A stretch of DNA of 20,963 bases, from NCBI GenBank assembly GCA_043736515.1, contig JAYTCK010000049.1:1-20963 (forward strand), in the 5' to 3' direction. Under the pieces are notes generated by a model. It searched no databases, was not told the origin of the DNA, and was given only the letters and a program-made list of their open reading frames with translations. How positions within the stretch are numbered: the first letter of the stretch is position 1; the number at the start of each line of letters is the position of its first letter. The DNA is from MHLP01 sp043736515. Lineage in GTDB: Bacteria; Patescibacteriota; Minisyncoccia; Phycocordibacterales; UBA6899. A program made the translations under genes and the position numbers. This document shows positions 1 through 5,109 of the stretch, one piece after another.

Positions 1-407
1 CAAAGCACATCGCACAACACGCGAAGTTCTGGTGAAAGCCCTTCCACTTCGCTTCCTACAAGCAAGAGCGTCTTTTCAGGCGGCGTATAGTTTTTATAAT
101 CGACTGCGCGTTCATCTTGCTCTATTCCCACCACAATTAACCCTTCTGATTTTAATTTCATAATTATTGCTGTCGGTTCTTTGCAGTACTCCCAAGGAAT
201 AGTGAGCTCTGCTCCAAGTGCTGTCTTTGCGATTTCTTTTACCGGGCGACCAAAGCGATCGGTGGGCGGAGGTGTGTAGCCGGCAAGATAGATATGCGAA
301 ACTCCGACTGCATCCGCAGTACGAAACATCGCGCCCACATTATGTGCGCTGCGAATGTTGTGAATAAGTATGCGTATGTCTCTTTTTTGAATACTCTTTT
401 TCTTCAT
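1..407 (-). CDS. SpoU/TrmH-family RNA 2'-O-methyltransferase (partial, 3' end outside window)
   Basis: An open frame of 135 codons runs from an ATG at 407 to the window edge with no stop, so the C-terminal part is missing. The protein begins MKKKSIQKRDIRILIHNIRS and continues with the family motif NVGAMFRTADAVGV; LVGSEVEGLSPEL near the edge matches the second SpoU motif. Members of this SPOUT-fold family transfer a methyl group from S-adenosylmethionine to a ribose 2'-OH in rRNA or tRNA. The last motif, which completes the knotted cofactor site, would lie beyond base 1, so the substrate cannot be assigned. It is divergent from the DoxX-like gene with only 22 bp between start codons, so the two share a promoter region. 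Confidence 0.88.
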   Translation of the reverse strand, partial: MKKKSIQKRDIRILIHNIRSAHNVGAMFRTADAVGVSHIYLAGYTPPPTDRFGRPVKEIAKTALGAELTIPWEYCKEPTAIIMKLKSEGLIVVGIEQDERAVDYKNYTPPEKTLLLVGSEVEGLSPELRVLCDVL

Positions 408-412
408 GCGCC

Positions 413-418
413 TATGAT
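413..418 (+). promoter_or_regulatory. Possible -10 box before the DoxX-like gene
   Basis: TATGAT lies 11 nt before the ATG at 430, which would give a nearly leaderless transcript. There is no Shine-Dalgarno sequence in this gap and no convincing -35 at 16-18 bp spacing. The assignment rests on similarity to the other core genes in the window. Confidence 0.35.
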
Positions 419-429
419 ATGATAAACAG

Positions 430-813
430 ATGTTATCACTATTTCCCGACTTATTCGATTGGAGCTTCTATGTTCCTTTCTTTTTCCGTGTGTTTTTGAG
501 CGCATATATTATTGGCGTAGGATACAGTTTTTTCAAAAAAAGCACCGCTTCAACAGAAAAAAGTGAGGATAAGCTTTCATGGGGAATCTTGGGCGGATTC
601 CTCATTGTACTGGCGGCATGTCTCCTTGTTGGTGTTGTCGTACAGGTTGCTGGCGTGGTCGCTTTTGCTGCCAGTCTCTTTGCAATCTATGCAAAGAAAT
701 ACAACCTCAAGGAAATAGACGAAACGACTACATTTTACATGCTTTTTGCGCTCGTAGGCATCTCCCTTGTCTTCCTTGGCCCCGGACCTTTTGCCGTTGA
801 CTTGCCTCTTTAA
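430..813 (+). CDS. DoxX-like small integral membrane protein
   Basis: This 127-aa protein has about four hydrophobic segments (roughly residues 12-35, 51-68, 70-87 and 101-118). The arrangement, and the ending VFLGPGPFAVDLPL, resemble DoxX-family proteins, whose last helix is often followed by a G-x-G-x-F-x-x-D motif. DoxX proteins are poorly understood; some are linked to thiol or redox homeostasis in the membrane. No catalytic residues can be pointed to here. It starts at an ATG 11 nt after a TATGAT box and has no ribosome binding site, consistent with leaderless translation. It lies between the divergent methyltransferase and tRNA-Lys and does not appear to be in an operon. The family call is by sequence feel. 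Confidence 0.6.
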   Translation: MLSLFPDLFDWSFYVPFFFRVFLSAYIIGVGYSFFKKSTASTEKSEDKLSWGILGGFLIVLAACLLVGVVVQVAGVVAFAASLFAIYAKKYNLKEIDETTTFYMLFALVGISLVFLGPGPFAVDLPL

Positions 814-843
814 CAAACGCAAAAGGTGTGTTAATCTCGAAAG

Positions 844-857
844 GCAGAGTCCTCTGC
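844..857 (+). terminator. Small hairpin after the DoxX-like gene
   Basis: GCAGAG and CTCTGC form a perfect 6-bp stem with a 2-nt loop about 30 nt after the stop codon. There is no clean T-run, so it is a weak terminator candidate. A second pairing (CTCGCT with AGCGAG) spans about 871-904, before the tRNA. Confidence 0.3.
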
Positions 858-925
858 TGCTTATTCAAATCTCGCTATAGCTGTTTTTGCAGATAACAGC
901 GAGTAGTCAAAAAAAGTAAAGTATT

Positions 926-998
926 GCCCCTATAGCTCAGCTGGTAGAGCAGTAGCCTTTTAAGCTAACGGTCGCAGGTTCGAGCCCTGCTGGGGGCA
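926..998 (+). tRNA. tRNA-Lys (anticodon TTT)
   Basis: The acceptor stem pairs GCCCCTA (926-932) with TGGGGGC (991-997), followed by the discriminator A. The D-arm contains AGCTCAGCTGGTAGAGC. The anticodon loop is CTTTTAA with anticodon TTT. The T-arm is GCAGG-TTCGAGC-CCTGC. No CCA is encoded. The fifth anticodon-stem pair appears to be a G-A mismatch, while the other four pair. A strong terminator follows at once. The 3' end from the T-arm onward is the parent of many repeats across the next 6 kb, so this gene is the likely anchor of the accessory region. Confidence 0.95.
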
Positions 999-1033
999 CT
1001 AGCAAAAAAACCGCATAAGCGGTTTTTTGCTAG
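999..1033 (+). terminator. Rho-independent terminator of tRNA-Lys
   Basis: CTAGCAAAAAA and CCGC pair with GCGG and TTTTTTGCTAG around an ATAA loop. The pairing continues outward: TCCCCCA just downstream (1033-1040) is complementary to the tRNA acceptor strand TGGGGG. The terminator therefore sits at the tip of a larger inverted repeat that includes the tRNA 3' end. Confidence 0.85.
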
Positions 1034-1216
1034 TCCCCCAAGAAAGTGACCTGCGTCACTTTCGCGCAGGGCTCGAAGACCTTCTCCTATATTTTTGAGA
1101 ATTTCTTAATTTTCAAAAATGGGAAAGGTGTACTGCGCCTGTAAGGCGAGAGCCCTGCTGGGTCTTCCAAATTCTCATTTGCTTAGCAACCTGCGCCGAG
1201 CCCTGCTGGGGGGCAC
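1034..1216 (+). repeat. tRNA-derived structured repeat, copy A (diverged)
   Basis: The order is: inverted acceptor piece (TCCCCCA); a perfect 8-bp hairpin AAAGTGAC-ctgc-GTCACTTT (1043-1062); an inverted T-arm GCAGGGCTCGA (1066-1076), the exact complement of TCGAGCCCTGC in the tRNA; a long bulged hairpin (about 1080-1127, with ATTTTTGA and TCAAAAAT); then hairpin CGCC-TGTAA-GGCG (1136-1148) and AGAGCCCTGCTGGG. A direct tRNA 3'-end copy, CGAGCCCTGCTGGGG then GGCAC, closes it at 1197-1216. Copies B and E have the same order of parts. No protein-coding potential is apparent. Confidence 0.7.
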
Positions 1217-1221
1217 AATAC

Positions 1222-1258
1222 TAAAAATACTCTATATGTAATTATGTGGCGTATTTTT
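1222..1258 (+). terminator. AT-rich inverted repeat between repeat A and the Nudix gene
   Basis: TAAAAATAC pairs with GTATTTTTA across a loop of about 19 nt and ends in T residues. It could act as a weak terminator. The stretch from here to about 1435 holds no recognisable gene; it has one diverged T-arm-like motif (GGATCGAATAGG near 1302) and a short resemblance to the right half of repeat H. Confidence 0.35.
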
Positions 1259-1435
1259 ATTATCAGTGACAACAGAACAAATGAACTGCTTCATTTGCGC
1301 AAGGGATCGAATAGGGGTAGCGAAGTCTTCTGTTTTGATTACTCAAAAAACTAGTCTTTGTGACCGAACTCCCTTCTGGTTATGAATTTAAATCATATAA
1401 AAGTATACTGAGGAAGATAACCCTTCTAGTGGTAC

Positions 1436-1462
1436 CTAAACGTGCCAGCACGAGAAACATTA
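1436..1462 (+). repeat. Leader motif shared by two cassette genes, copy 1
   Basis: AAACGTGCCAGCACGAGAAA lies just before the ATG at 1468. A close relative, AAACATGCTAGCATGAGAAA, precedes the membrane-protein start at 2170. The core is a palindrome, and the paired positions differ between copies in a way that keeps the pairing. It could be a translation leader, an operator or part of an insertion boundary. Confidence 0.5.
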
Positions 1463-1467
1463 CATCA

Positions 1468-1992
1468 ATGAAAATTTTTCAAGACATCCATGATGAAGAT
1501 ATATTTGAGAATTATATTAAATCAAATAATGAATATACCTTAAGACCAACAGTAAAATGCATTCTTCTTGATGATCAAAATAATATTGCACTGCTAAAAG
1601 CACGAGGACATTATTTACTCCCTGGTGGAGGTGTAGAAAATGGTGAATCTAGTTATGAAGCACTTCAAAGAGAGTCTGTTGAAGAAATAGGATGTACTAT
1701 TGATACCATTGAAGAAATTGGTGCCTCAAACCAATACAGAAACAAAAGTATGCAGCGATATGAAGTAATCTTTTATACCGCAAAAGTTACTGGTGAAAAA
1801 AGCACACCAACAACTACACAAGAAGATGAAATAGAAGATGTGGAATTATTTTGGCTTGATAAGGAAAAAGTATTTACAATATTGAAATCCCAAATGGAAA
1901 CAAAAGATGAAAATGAATACGAATTTTGTTTCAACGCTCGTTCGCATTTTCAAGCTTTTGAAGAATATTTCACAGTCACACGAGAAGCGTAG
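1468..1992 (+). CDS. Nudix hydrolase
   Basis: The protein is 174 aa when started at ATG 1468 (MKIFQDIHDEDIF). It carries a complete Nudix box: a GGGVENGE segment, then seven residues, then RESVEEIG, matching GX5EX7REUXEEXGU. The glutamates there bind the metal that drives hydrolysis of a nucleoside diphosphate linked to another group. Substrate cannot be told. A GTG at 1360 in the same frame would add 36 residues, but they do not look like Nudix sequence, and 1468 is preceded by the same 25-nt leader that precedes the next gene, so 1468 is preferred. The gene is distinctly AT-rich. Its last codons (REA-stop) lie inside structured repeat B, as cassette genes often end inside their recombination site. 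Confidence 0.85.
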   Translation: MKIFQDIHDEDIFENYIKSNNEYTLRPTVKCILLDDQNNIALLKARGHYLLPGGGVENGESSYEALQRESVEEIGCTIDTIEEIGASNQYRNKSMQRYEVIFYTAKVTGEKSTPTTTQEDEIEDVELFWLDKEKVFTILKSQMETKDENEYEFCFNARSHFQAFEEYFTVTREA

Positions 1993-2110
1993 CTTTGAGA
2001 AGGGCTCGAAAACCTTGGTGCTGTTTTGTCTTCAAAACCACCGAGGTGTGCCGTCCATGTAATGGAAGAGCATCCTGCTGGGGCACAATGCGCTGAATTT
2101 TATTTCCTGG
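1979..2110 (+). repeat. tRNA-derived structured repeat, copy B
   Basis: Bases 1979-2070 match 5109-5200 at 84 of 92 positions without gaps. Parts in order: an inverted T-arm piece GGGCTCGAAAACC; hairpin CCTTGGTG-ct-GTTTTG-tctt-CAAAAC-CACCGAGG; hairpin TCCA-TGTAA-TGGA (2054-2066); GAAGAGC; then tRNA-like CCTGCTGGGGCAC (2074-2086) and ACAATGCGCTGAATTTTATT. GTGCC (2048-2052) can pair with GGCAC at the end. The left edge contains the stop codon of the Nudix gene. Confidence 0.8.
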
Positions 2111-2140
2111 ATGACGCCCACGACATTGATTCTGGGGGCA

Positions 2141-2166
2141 CCCAAACATGCTAGCATGAGAAATAT
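2141..2166 (+). repeat. Leader motif shared by two cassette genes, copy 2
   Basis: This copy contains the perfect 12-bp palindrome CATGCTAGCATG (2147-2158) followed by GAGAAATAT and then the ATG at 2170. The GAGAA could act as a weak ribosome binding site. It is directly preceded by another tRNA-end-like TCTGGGGGCACC (2131-2142). Confidence 0.5.
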
Positions 2167-2169
2167 CTT

Positions 2170-2739
2170 ATGACATATATTGGAATACTTTTAGCAGTTA
2201 TTGCTGAGTTTAAATACATGCACTCGGTTATTAAAGGTCAGTCAAAGCCTAATTTTTCTGCTTGGGGAATTTTTACTATTTCAATGATTTTAGTATTAGT
2301 CTCTTCTTACTCGTTAGGGGCGAGAGATTCCTTGTGGATAATTGCAATGTTTACACTGTTACATTTAATAACAACAATTATAGCCTTCCGTTTTAGAGTA
2401 TTTACACTTACAACATTTGAAAAAATACTAGTCTTGTTAGTTGGTTTAAGCGTTATCCTTTGGATAGCAACTGAAAATGCGTGGGCAGCCTTGCTTATCA
2501 ATATATTTGTCGATACTCTGGGGTTTATATCTATAATTTATAAATTGTATCTATATCCAAAAACTGAAGATACTGTTGCGTGGACTATTTCTTTTATTGC
2601 TTACGGAGTAAATTTATTCACTATTACCAAATTGATACCTCAGGAATATTTATTTACTATTTCAAATATGTTCTGGATTGGTTTAATATCTTTGCTATCC
2701 CTTAGAAAAAAATCAAGCGCGCGAGAAGGGTCGAACTGA
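2170..2739 (+). CDS. Polytopic membrane protein of unknown function
   Basis: This 189-aa protein has about six or seven predicted membrane segments with short loops and a basic tail (RKKSSAREGSN). Two similar halves can be suspected: KPNFSAWGIFTISMI near residue 27 and TVAWTISFIAYGVNL near residue 133. That pattern recalls PQ-loop/SemiSWEET-type small transporters, but the proline-glutamine motif itself is absent, so function is open. It starts at ATG 2170 after the palindromic leader motif also found before the Nudix gene. The final codons lie inside repeat C (GCGAGAAGGGTCGAAC), so this gene too ends within a repeat. It is AT-rich like its neighbours and unlike the core genes. Confidence 0.75.
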   Translation: MTYIGILLAVIAEFKYMHSVIKGQSKPNFSAWGIFTISMILVLVSSYSLGARDSLWIIAMFTLLHLITTIIAFRFRVFTLTTFEKILVLLVGLSVILWIATENAWAALLINIFVDTLGFISIIYKLYLYPKTEDTVAWTISFIAYGVNLFTITKLIPQEYLFTISNMFWIGLISLLSLRKKSSAREGSN

Positions 2740-2812
2740 TATATTTAAAACTACCATACGGACCTTGTGAGGTAATGAACCTCGGAGGTCGTGTCACGTT
2801 CCGGGGCACTAG
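2719..2812 (+). repeat. tRNA-derived structured repeat, copy C (diverged)
   Basis: It begins CGCGAGAAGGGTCGAAC, like the left ends of B and E. It continues with hairpin GACCT-tgt-GAGGT-aatga-ACCTC-gg-AGGTC (2761-2790) and ends TTCCGGGGCACTAG, like the tRNA 3' end TGGGGGCACTAG. The TGTAA-loop hairpin is missing or unrecognisable. Confidence 0.6.
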
Positions 2813-2816
2813 AAAT

Positions 2817-2867
2817 AAGTTAGACCTCAATGTGCATACGCATACATTGGGGTCTTACTTTTTCTTA
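2817..2867 (-). terminator. Bidirectional terminator inside the repeat C/D composite
   Basis: GACCTCAATGT (2823-2833) pairs with ACATTGGGGTC (2844-2854) around a 10-nt loop. There is a T-rich tail on the plus side. The hairpin can serve the plus-strand membrane-protein gene and, less clearly, the minus-strand TrmB gene. Confidence 0.65.
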
Positions 2868-2935
2868 CCCCAGCATGGCTCGAAAGACGGAACGGATACC
2901 GAGCCAGCAGGCGTGGTCGCGAGTCGGGGTCGCGA
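2864..2935 (+). repeat. Inverted tRNA-end repeat, copy D
   Basis: TTACCCCAGCATGGCTCGAA is the inverted form of the tRNA T-arm and acceptor (compare TCGAGCCCTGCTGGGG). GGCTCG pairs with CGAGCC 17 nt later. Together with C and the terminator between them it repeats the layout seen at 991-1076 and 5041-5140: tRNA-like end, terminator, inverted tRNA-like end. Confidence 0.55.
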
Positions 2936-2975
2936 GAATGAAAAGATTTGCTGAAATATACAAACAAAGTGCTTC

Positions 2976-3773
2976 CTATTTTTTTGACTGAACTCCATCC
3001 TCCGCAAGTTCCCACAGCATCATAAAAAACCTTTGGTAATTTTCTGCAACAACAGAAGATTTCACTACATATACCAGTGGCGGATTAAGAAAGCTAAAAA
3101 AACTTACTGAATCCCTACGAATCACCATGTGCGCTACACCCTCTGGGAGTTTTTTGATGAAACGATATTCTTGATTCTCATATATTCCGATATATTTTTT
3201 ATACGACTCAATTTCACTACTACCTCCAATATACTTAACGCGAATATCCTTTTTTTGTTTTTCTGCAAGATAATCTTCAAGTATATCTCCCATTACTACA
3301 CTGAACCCAGATGACGCTCCGCCAATAATAAACTCCTCATCACCAACTAAAGCGCGATCTACATAATCAGTTTCGTATTGTTGAATCGCTTTTTTACCTT
3401 GGATTACTTCAAAATCTTGATCATTACCTATATTACTTATTGCATTCAAATCGCGTGCAAGGTCGCCAGCCATAAGTGCGCGTTTTCTGCCAATTTTTTC
3501 TATCTCAATTGGAGGTCGTGCCATATACCTATTTTGTTTCCCGTGCGGTATTTCTTCAACAAGACCGAGTTCAATAAGTTTAGGGATAGCTAAATACGCG
3601 TATTGCCTATGCAGTCCTGTTGACTGGGCGATATTGGAGCCACCTGAGGCTGTTCCTTTTTCAAGTAGATAAATATAGATTTTTGCTTCAGAGGTGGTGA
3701 AGCCGAACGAAACTAAACGAGAAACGAGTGGGTTATCATCAGCTTTATTGAGTGAATACTTTTTATTTGTCAT
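2976..3773 (-). CDS. TrmB-family transcriptional regulator
   Basis: This is a 265-aa protein. Residues about 15-90 form a TrmB-type winged helix: LVSFGFTTSEAKIYIYLLEK, then IAQSTGLHRQYAYLAIPKLIELGLVEEI, then a wing and an IEKIGRKRA linker. The rest (about 110-265) has EDYLAEKQKK and IRVKYIGG segments like the ligand or effector half of this family, known mainly from archaeal sugar regulators. The ligand is not identifiable. The start at ATG 3773 has no ribosome binding site; an AT-rich promoter with an inverted repeat ATTACAA/TTGTAAT lies directly upstream, suggesting autoregulation. It is divergent from the unknown gene at 4023, which may be a second target. The gene is AT-rich. Confidence 0.82.
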   Translation of the reverse strand: MTNKKYSLNKADDNPLVSRLVSFGFTTSEAKIYIYLLEKGTASGGSNIAQSTGLHRQYAYLAIPKLIELGLVEEIPHGKQNRYMARPPIEIEKIGRKRALMAGDLARDLNAISNIGNDQDFEVIQGKKAIQQYETDYVDRALVGDEEFIIGGASSGFSVVMGDILEDYLAEKQKKDIRVKYIGGSSEIESYKKYIGIYENQEYRFIKKLPEGVAHMVIRRDSVSFFSFLNPPLVYVVKSSVVAENYQRFFMMLWELAEDGVQSKK

Positions 3774-3780
3774 TTTTATA

Positions 3781-3826
3781 ATTACAATATACAGTATTAT
3801 ATATATTTTGCAATATTATTTGTAAT
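3781..3826 (-). promoter_or_regulatory. TrmB-like gene promoter with candidate operator
   Basis: ATTACAA (3781-3787) and TTGTAAT (3820-3826) form an inverted repeat. On the minus strand, TTGCAA (3813-3808) and TATATT (3791-3786) are 16 bp apart, and TTACAA with TATAAT at 18 bp is an alternative. Either gives a short leader. Binding by the divergent TrmB-like protein is inference. Confidence 0.5.
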
Positions 3827-3847
3827 ATAAAAGTGACATAATAATTA

Positions 3848-3876
3848 TTGACATAATGAATTATTTCATGTATGCT
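3848..3876 (+). promoter_or_regulatory. Sigma-70-like promoter for the 4023 gene
   Basis: TTGACA (3848-3853) and TATGCT (3871-3876) are exactly 17 bp apart. Transcription would start near 3883 and give a 5' leader of about 140 nt, unusually long for this window. Confidence 0.7.
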
Positions 3877-3882
3877 GGTTCT

Positions 3883-4022
3883 AGAAGATTCAGAACTTTG
3901 AGAAAATCTTTTCCTAGGTTCTAGGATCGAGTGGGTGATGCATCGCTCGCTCTATCCTAAAACCTAGGCACACCTCTTGATCGACCCACATTGGGTAACG
4001 AAAGATGGGGTGAGGAGAAATC
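3883..4022 (+). promoter_or_regulatory. Structured 5' leader, candidate cis-regulatory RNA
   Basis: The main hairpin pairs CCTAGGTT (3913-3920) with AACCTAGG (3961-3968) and TAGGAT (3922-3927) with ATCCTA (3954-3959), with one mismatch, and carries CGAG/CTCG higher in the stem. Upstream, AAGATT can pair with AATCTT. GTGGGT (3931-3936) in the apical region can also pair with ACCCAC (3984-3989), an alternative fold. A good ribosome binding site, GAGGAG (4012-4017), sits 5 nt before the ATG. Known riboswitch classes were not recognised. Confidence 0.5.
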
Positions 4023-4421
4023 ATGAGCGACTACAACACTGCCGCGATCGAAAACTTTGCGGCGCAATGGGGTATCGACAAGTACGACTCGGCAGTCATC
4101 GATGCCGTGATGCGTTTGGTTAATGAAGAAAGGATAGCGATAGTGAAAGCTTTCGGCACAAACATATTGTGCCGGACACAAAAAAGAAGCAACTACTTCC
4201 TCATCCAGACGCACGAGTCATCCACGCTATGGCAGGTGTACGATGACAATAACAATACGTATGTCGGTTACCTAACCTGCATGTGCTGTAGTTCGGGCAG
4301 GATTATCACTGATGATCTTCTCTCCTACTGTCGCGAGCACAACATCACCCAGGTCTTTGCCCGTAAGGGAGGGGGGGATGATGTAACGGTTGACCCAGGT
4401 GAAGACATCACTATTGCGTAG
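4023..4421 (+). CDS. Unknown 132-aa soluble protein
   Basis: I do not recognise this protein. It starts MSDYNTAAIENFAAQWG at an ATG with a strong GAGGAG ribosome binding site. The predicted fold is mixed, with an N-terminal helical part (about 1-45) and a beta-rich middle (ILCRTQKRSNYFLIQTHES, LWQVYDDNNNTYVGYL). CMCCSSG near residue 87 packs three cysteines together, with further ones at about 50 and 103, so metal binding or disulfides are possible. The tail is acidic. Its base composition is clearly more GC-rich than the AT-rich cassettes on its left, which suggests a different origin. It has its own promoter and a long structured leader, and a second structured segment follows the stop codon. 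Confidence 0.72.
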   Translation: MSDYNTAAIENFAAQWGIDKYDSAVIDAVMRLVNEERIAIVKAFGTNILCRTQKRSNYFLIQTHESSTLWQVYDDNNNTYVGYLTCMCCSSGRIITDDLLSYCREHNITQVFARKGGGDDVTVDPGEDITIA

Positions 4422-4635
4422 ACCACCTGCCAACCGCAGCGCTAGCTGACTGCGGTATACAAATGAACTAGTGGTGGCCAACTCGAGGGCCTGCACAACG
4501 TGTGACTGTCCACAGAAAGACGGTGACATGAGGTGAGTCTCATCCATACGGCATGGAAAGATGAGGCAAGCGCTATGACTGGTAGATACGCGCAAACTAC
4601 CCGCTCACCCACGCGTGATCGGTGACAATATTTTT
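4422..4635 (+). ncRNA. Candidate structured RNA or structured 3' UTR
   Basis: About 215 nt between the stop codon at 4421 and a terminator contain several short perfect hairpins in tandem: CCGCAG/CTGCGG (4434-4455), ATGAG/CTCAT (4528-4543), CCAT/ATGG (4544-4556), GGTAG/CTACC (4581-4601) and TCACC/GGTGA (4605-4625). ACCAC at 4422 can pair with GTGGT after the first hairpin. No supportable reading frame covers the segment on either strand. It does not match the tRNA, tmRNA, RNase P or SRP patterns I know. It could be a separate RNA or the tail of the mRNA. Confidence 0.45.
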
Positions 4636-4670
4636 AAGGGCGAGTTGAGCTATGCTCCTCGCCTTTTCTT
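4636..4670 (+). terminator. Rho-independent terminator
   Basis: AAGGGCGAG (4636-4644) pairs with CTCGCCTTT (4658-4666) around a 13-nt loop, followed by TTCTTTT. It closes the 4023 gene and the structured segment. Confidence 0.75.
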
Positions 4671-4693
4671 TTGTGTATCAACCAATTTTAAGA

Positions 4694-5001
4694 GTGACAC
4701 ACTTTAACCAATGGACAAAAAATAAAGTCGGAGCTGTGGTTGTTGCAGATGATGGGAGAGTGCTACTTATCAAAGAGAAACTTTCAAGTGAGGAGCCGCC
4801 ACTTTGGAATATCATCAAATGCTGTGCAAAGTTGGTGAAATTCTGCAGGGTGCAGCCCTACGTGAGCGCAGAGAGGAAGTGGGGCTTGATATTGATCTCA
4901 CCTCATCACTCAGTGTGTACATTTCGCAATCATCGGGAAAATTCGCATACATTTCAATTTCTTGGCTCACTCAAAAAGCACAGAAACGTCCCTTGCGGTG
5001 A
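4694..5001 (+). pseudogene. Frameshifted, truncated Nudix hydrolase
   Basis: Two overlapping frames together make one Nudix domain. The first (from about GTG 4694) reads NKVGAVVVADDGRVLLIKEK and EEPPLWNI; the second, joined near 4800-4830, reads VGEILQGAALRERREEVGL, which contains GE and REXXEEXG of the Nudix box, then DIDLTSSLSVYISQSSGKFA. One frame change is needed. The frame stops at 5001, leaving about 100 residues, short for the family, and the tRNA-Lys remnant begins 4 nt later, so insertion at the tRNA-like site probably removed the C-terminus. It is not a close copy of the Nudix gene at 1468. A sequencing error could explain the frameshift but not the truncation. Confidence 0.75.
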
Positions 5002-5004
5002 ACA

Positions 5005-5058
5005 TAGAGTAGCAGTCTTTTAAGCTAACGGTCGCGGGTTCGAGCCCTGCTGTGGGCA
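5005..5058 (+). pseudogene. tRNA-Lys 3' remnant
   Basis: From the D-arm edge to the discriminator base this repeats the tRNA at 926-998: TAGAGTAGCAG, then TTTTAAGCTAACGGTCGC (identical), then GGGTTCGAGCCCTGC and TGTGGGCA. The 5' half, including the acceptor partner, is missing or unrecognisable, so it cannot be a working tRNA. Intact gene and remnant are direct repeats bracketing 999-5004, as left by integration at a tRNA 3' end. Confidence 0.85.
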
Positions 5059-5109
5059 CCCATAAAACAAAAGAAGCCTTCGGGCTTTTTTTGTTTTATA
5101 GGTGCCCAC
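5052..5109 (+). terminator. Long inverted repeat with UUCG-type loop after the tRNA remnant
   Basis: GTGGGCACC (5052-5060) pairs with GGTGCCCAC (5101-5109), and the stem continues through ATAAAACAAAA, GAAGCC and their complements to a TTCG loop (5079-5082). About 26 pairs form with a single mismatch and one wobble. The outer arm is the tRNA acceptor end itself, the same arrangement as at the intact tRNA-Lys but more perfect. Confidence 0.8.

Noticed and set aside
1360..1467. Longer Nudix start at GTG 1360
   Set aside because: The added 36 residues do not fit the family and would run through the palindromic leader shared with the next gene.
4272..4595. 107-aa minus-strand frame over the structured segment
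   Set aside because: Antisense to the 4023 gene and the hairpin chain; no ribosome binding site and no recognisable domain.
5005..5058. A second functional tRNA-Lys
   Set aside because: The 5' half and acceptor partner are missing, so it cannot fold as a tRNA.
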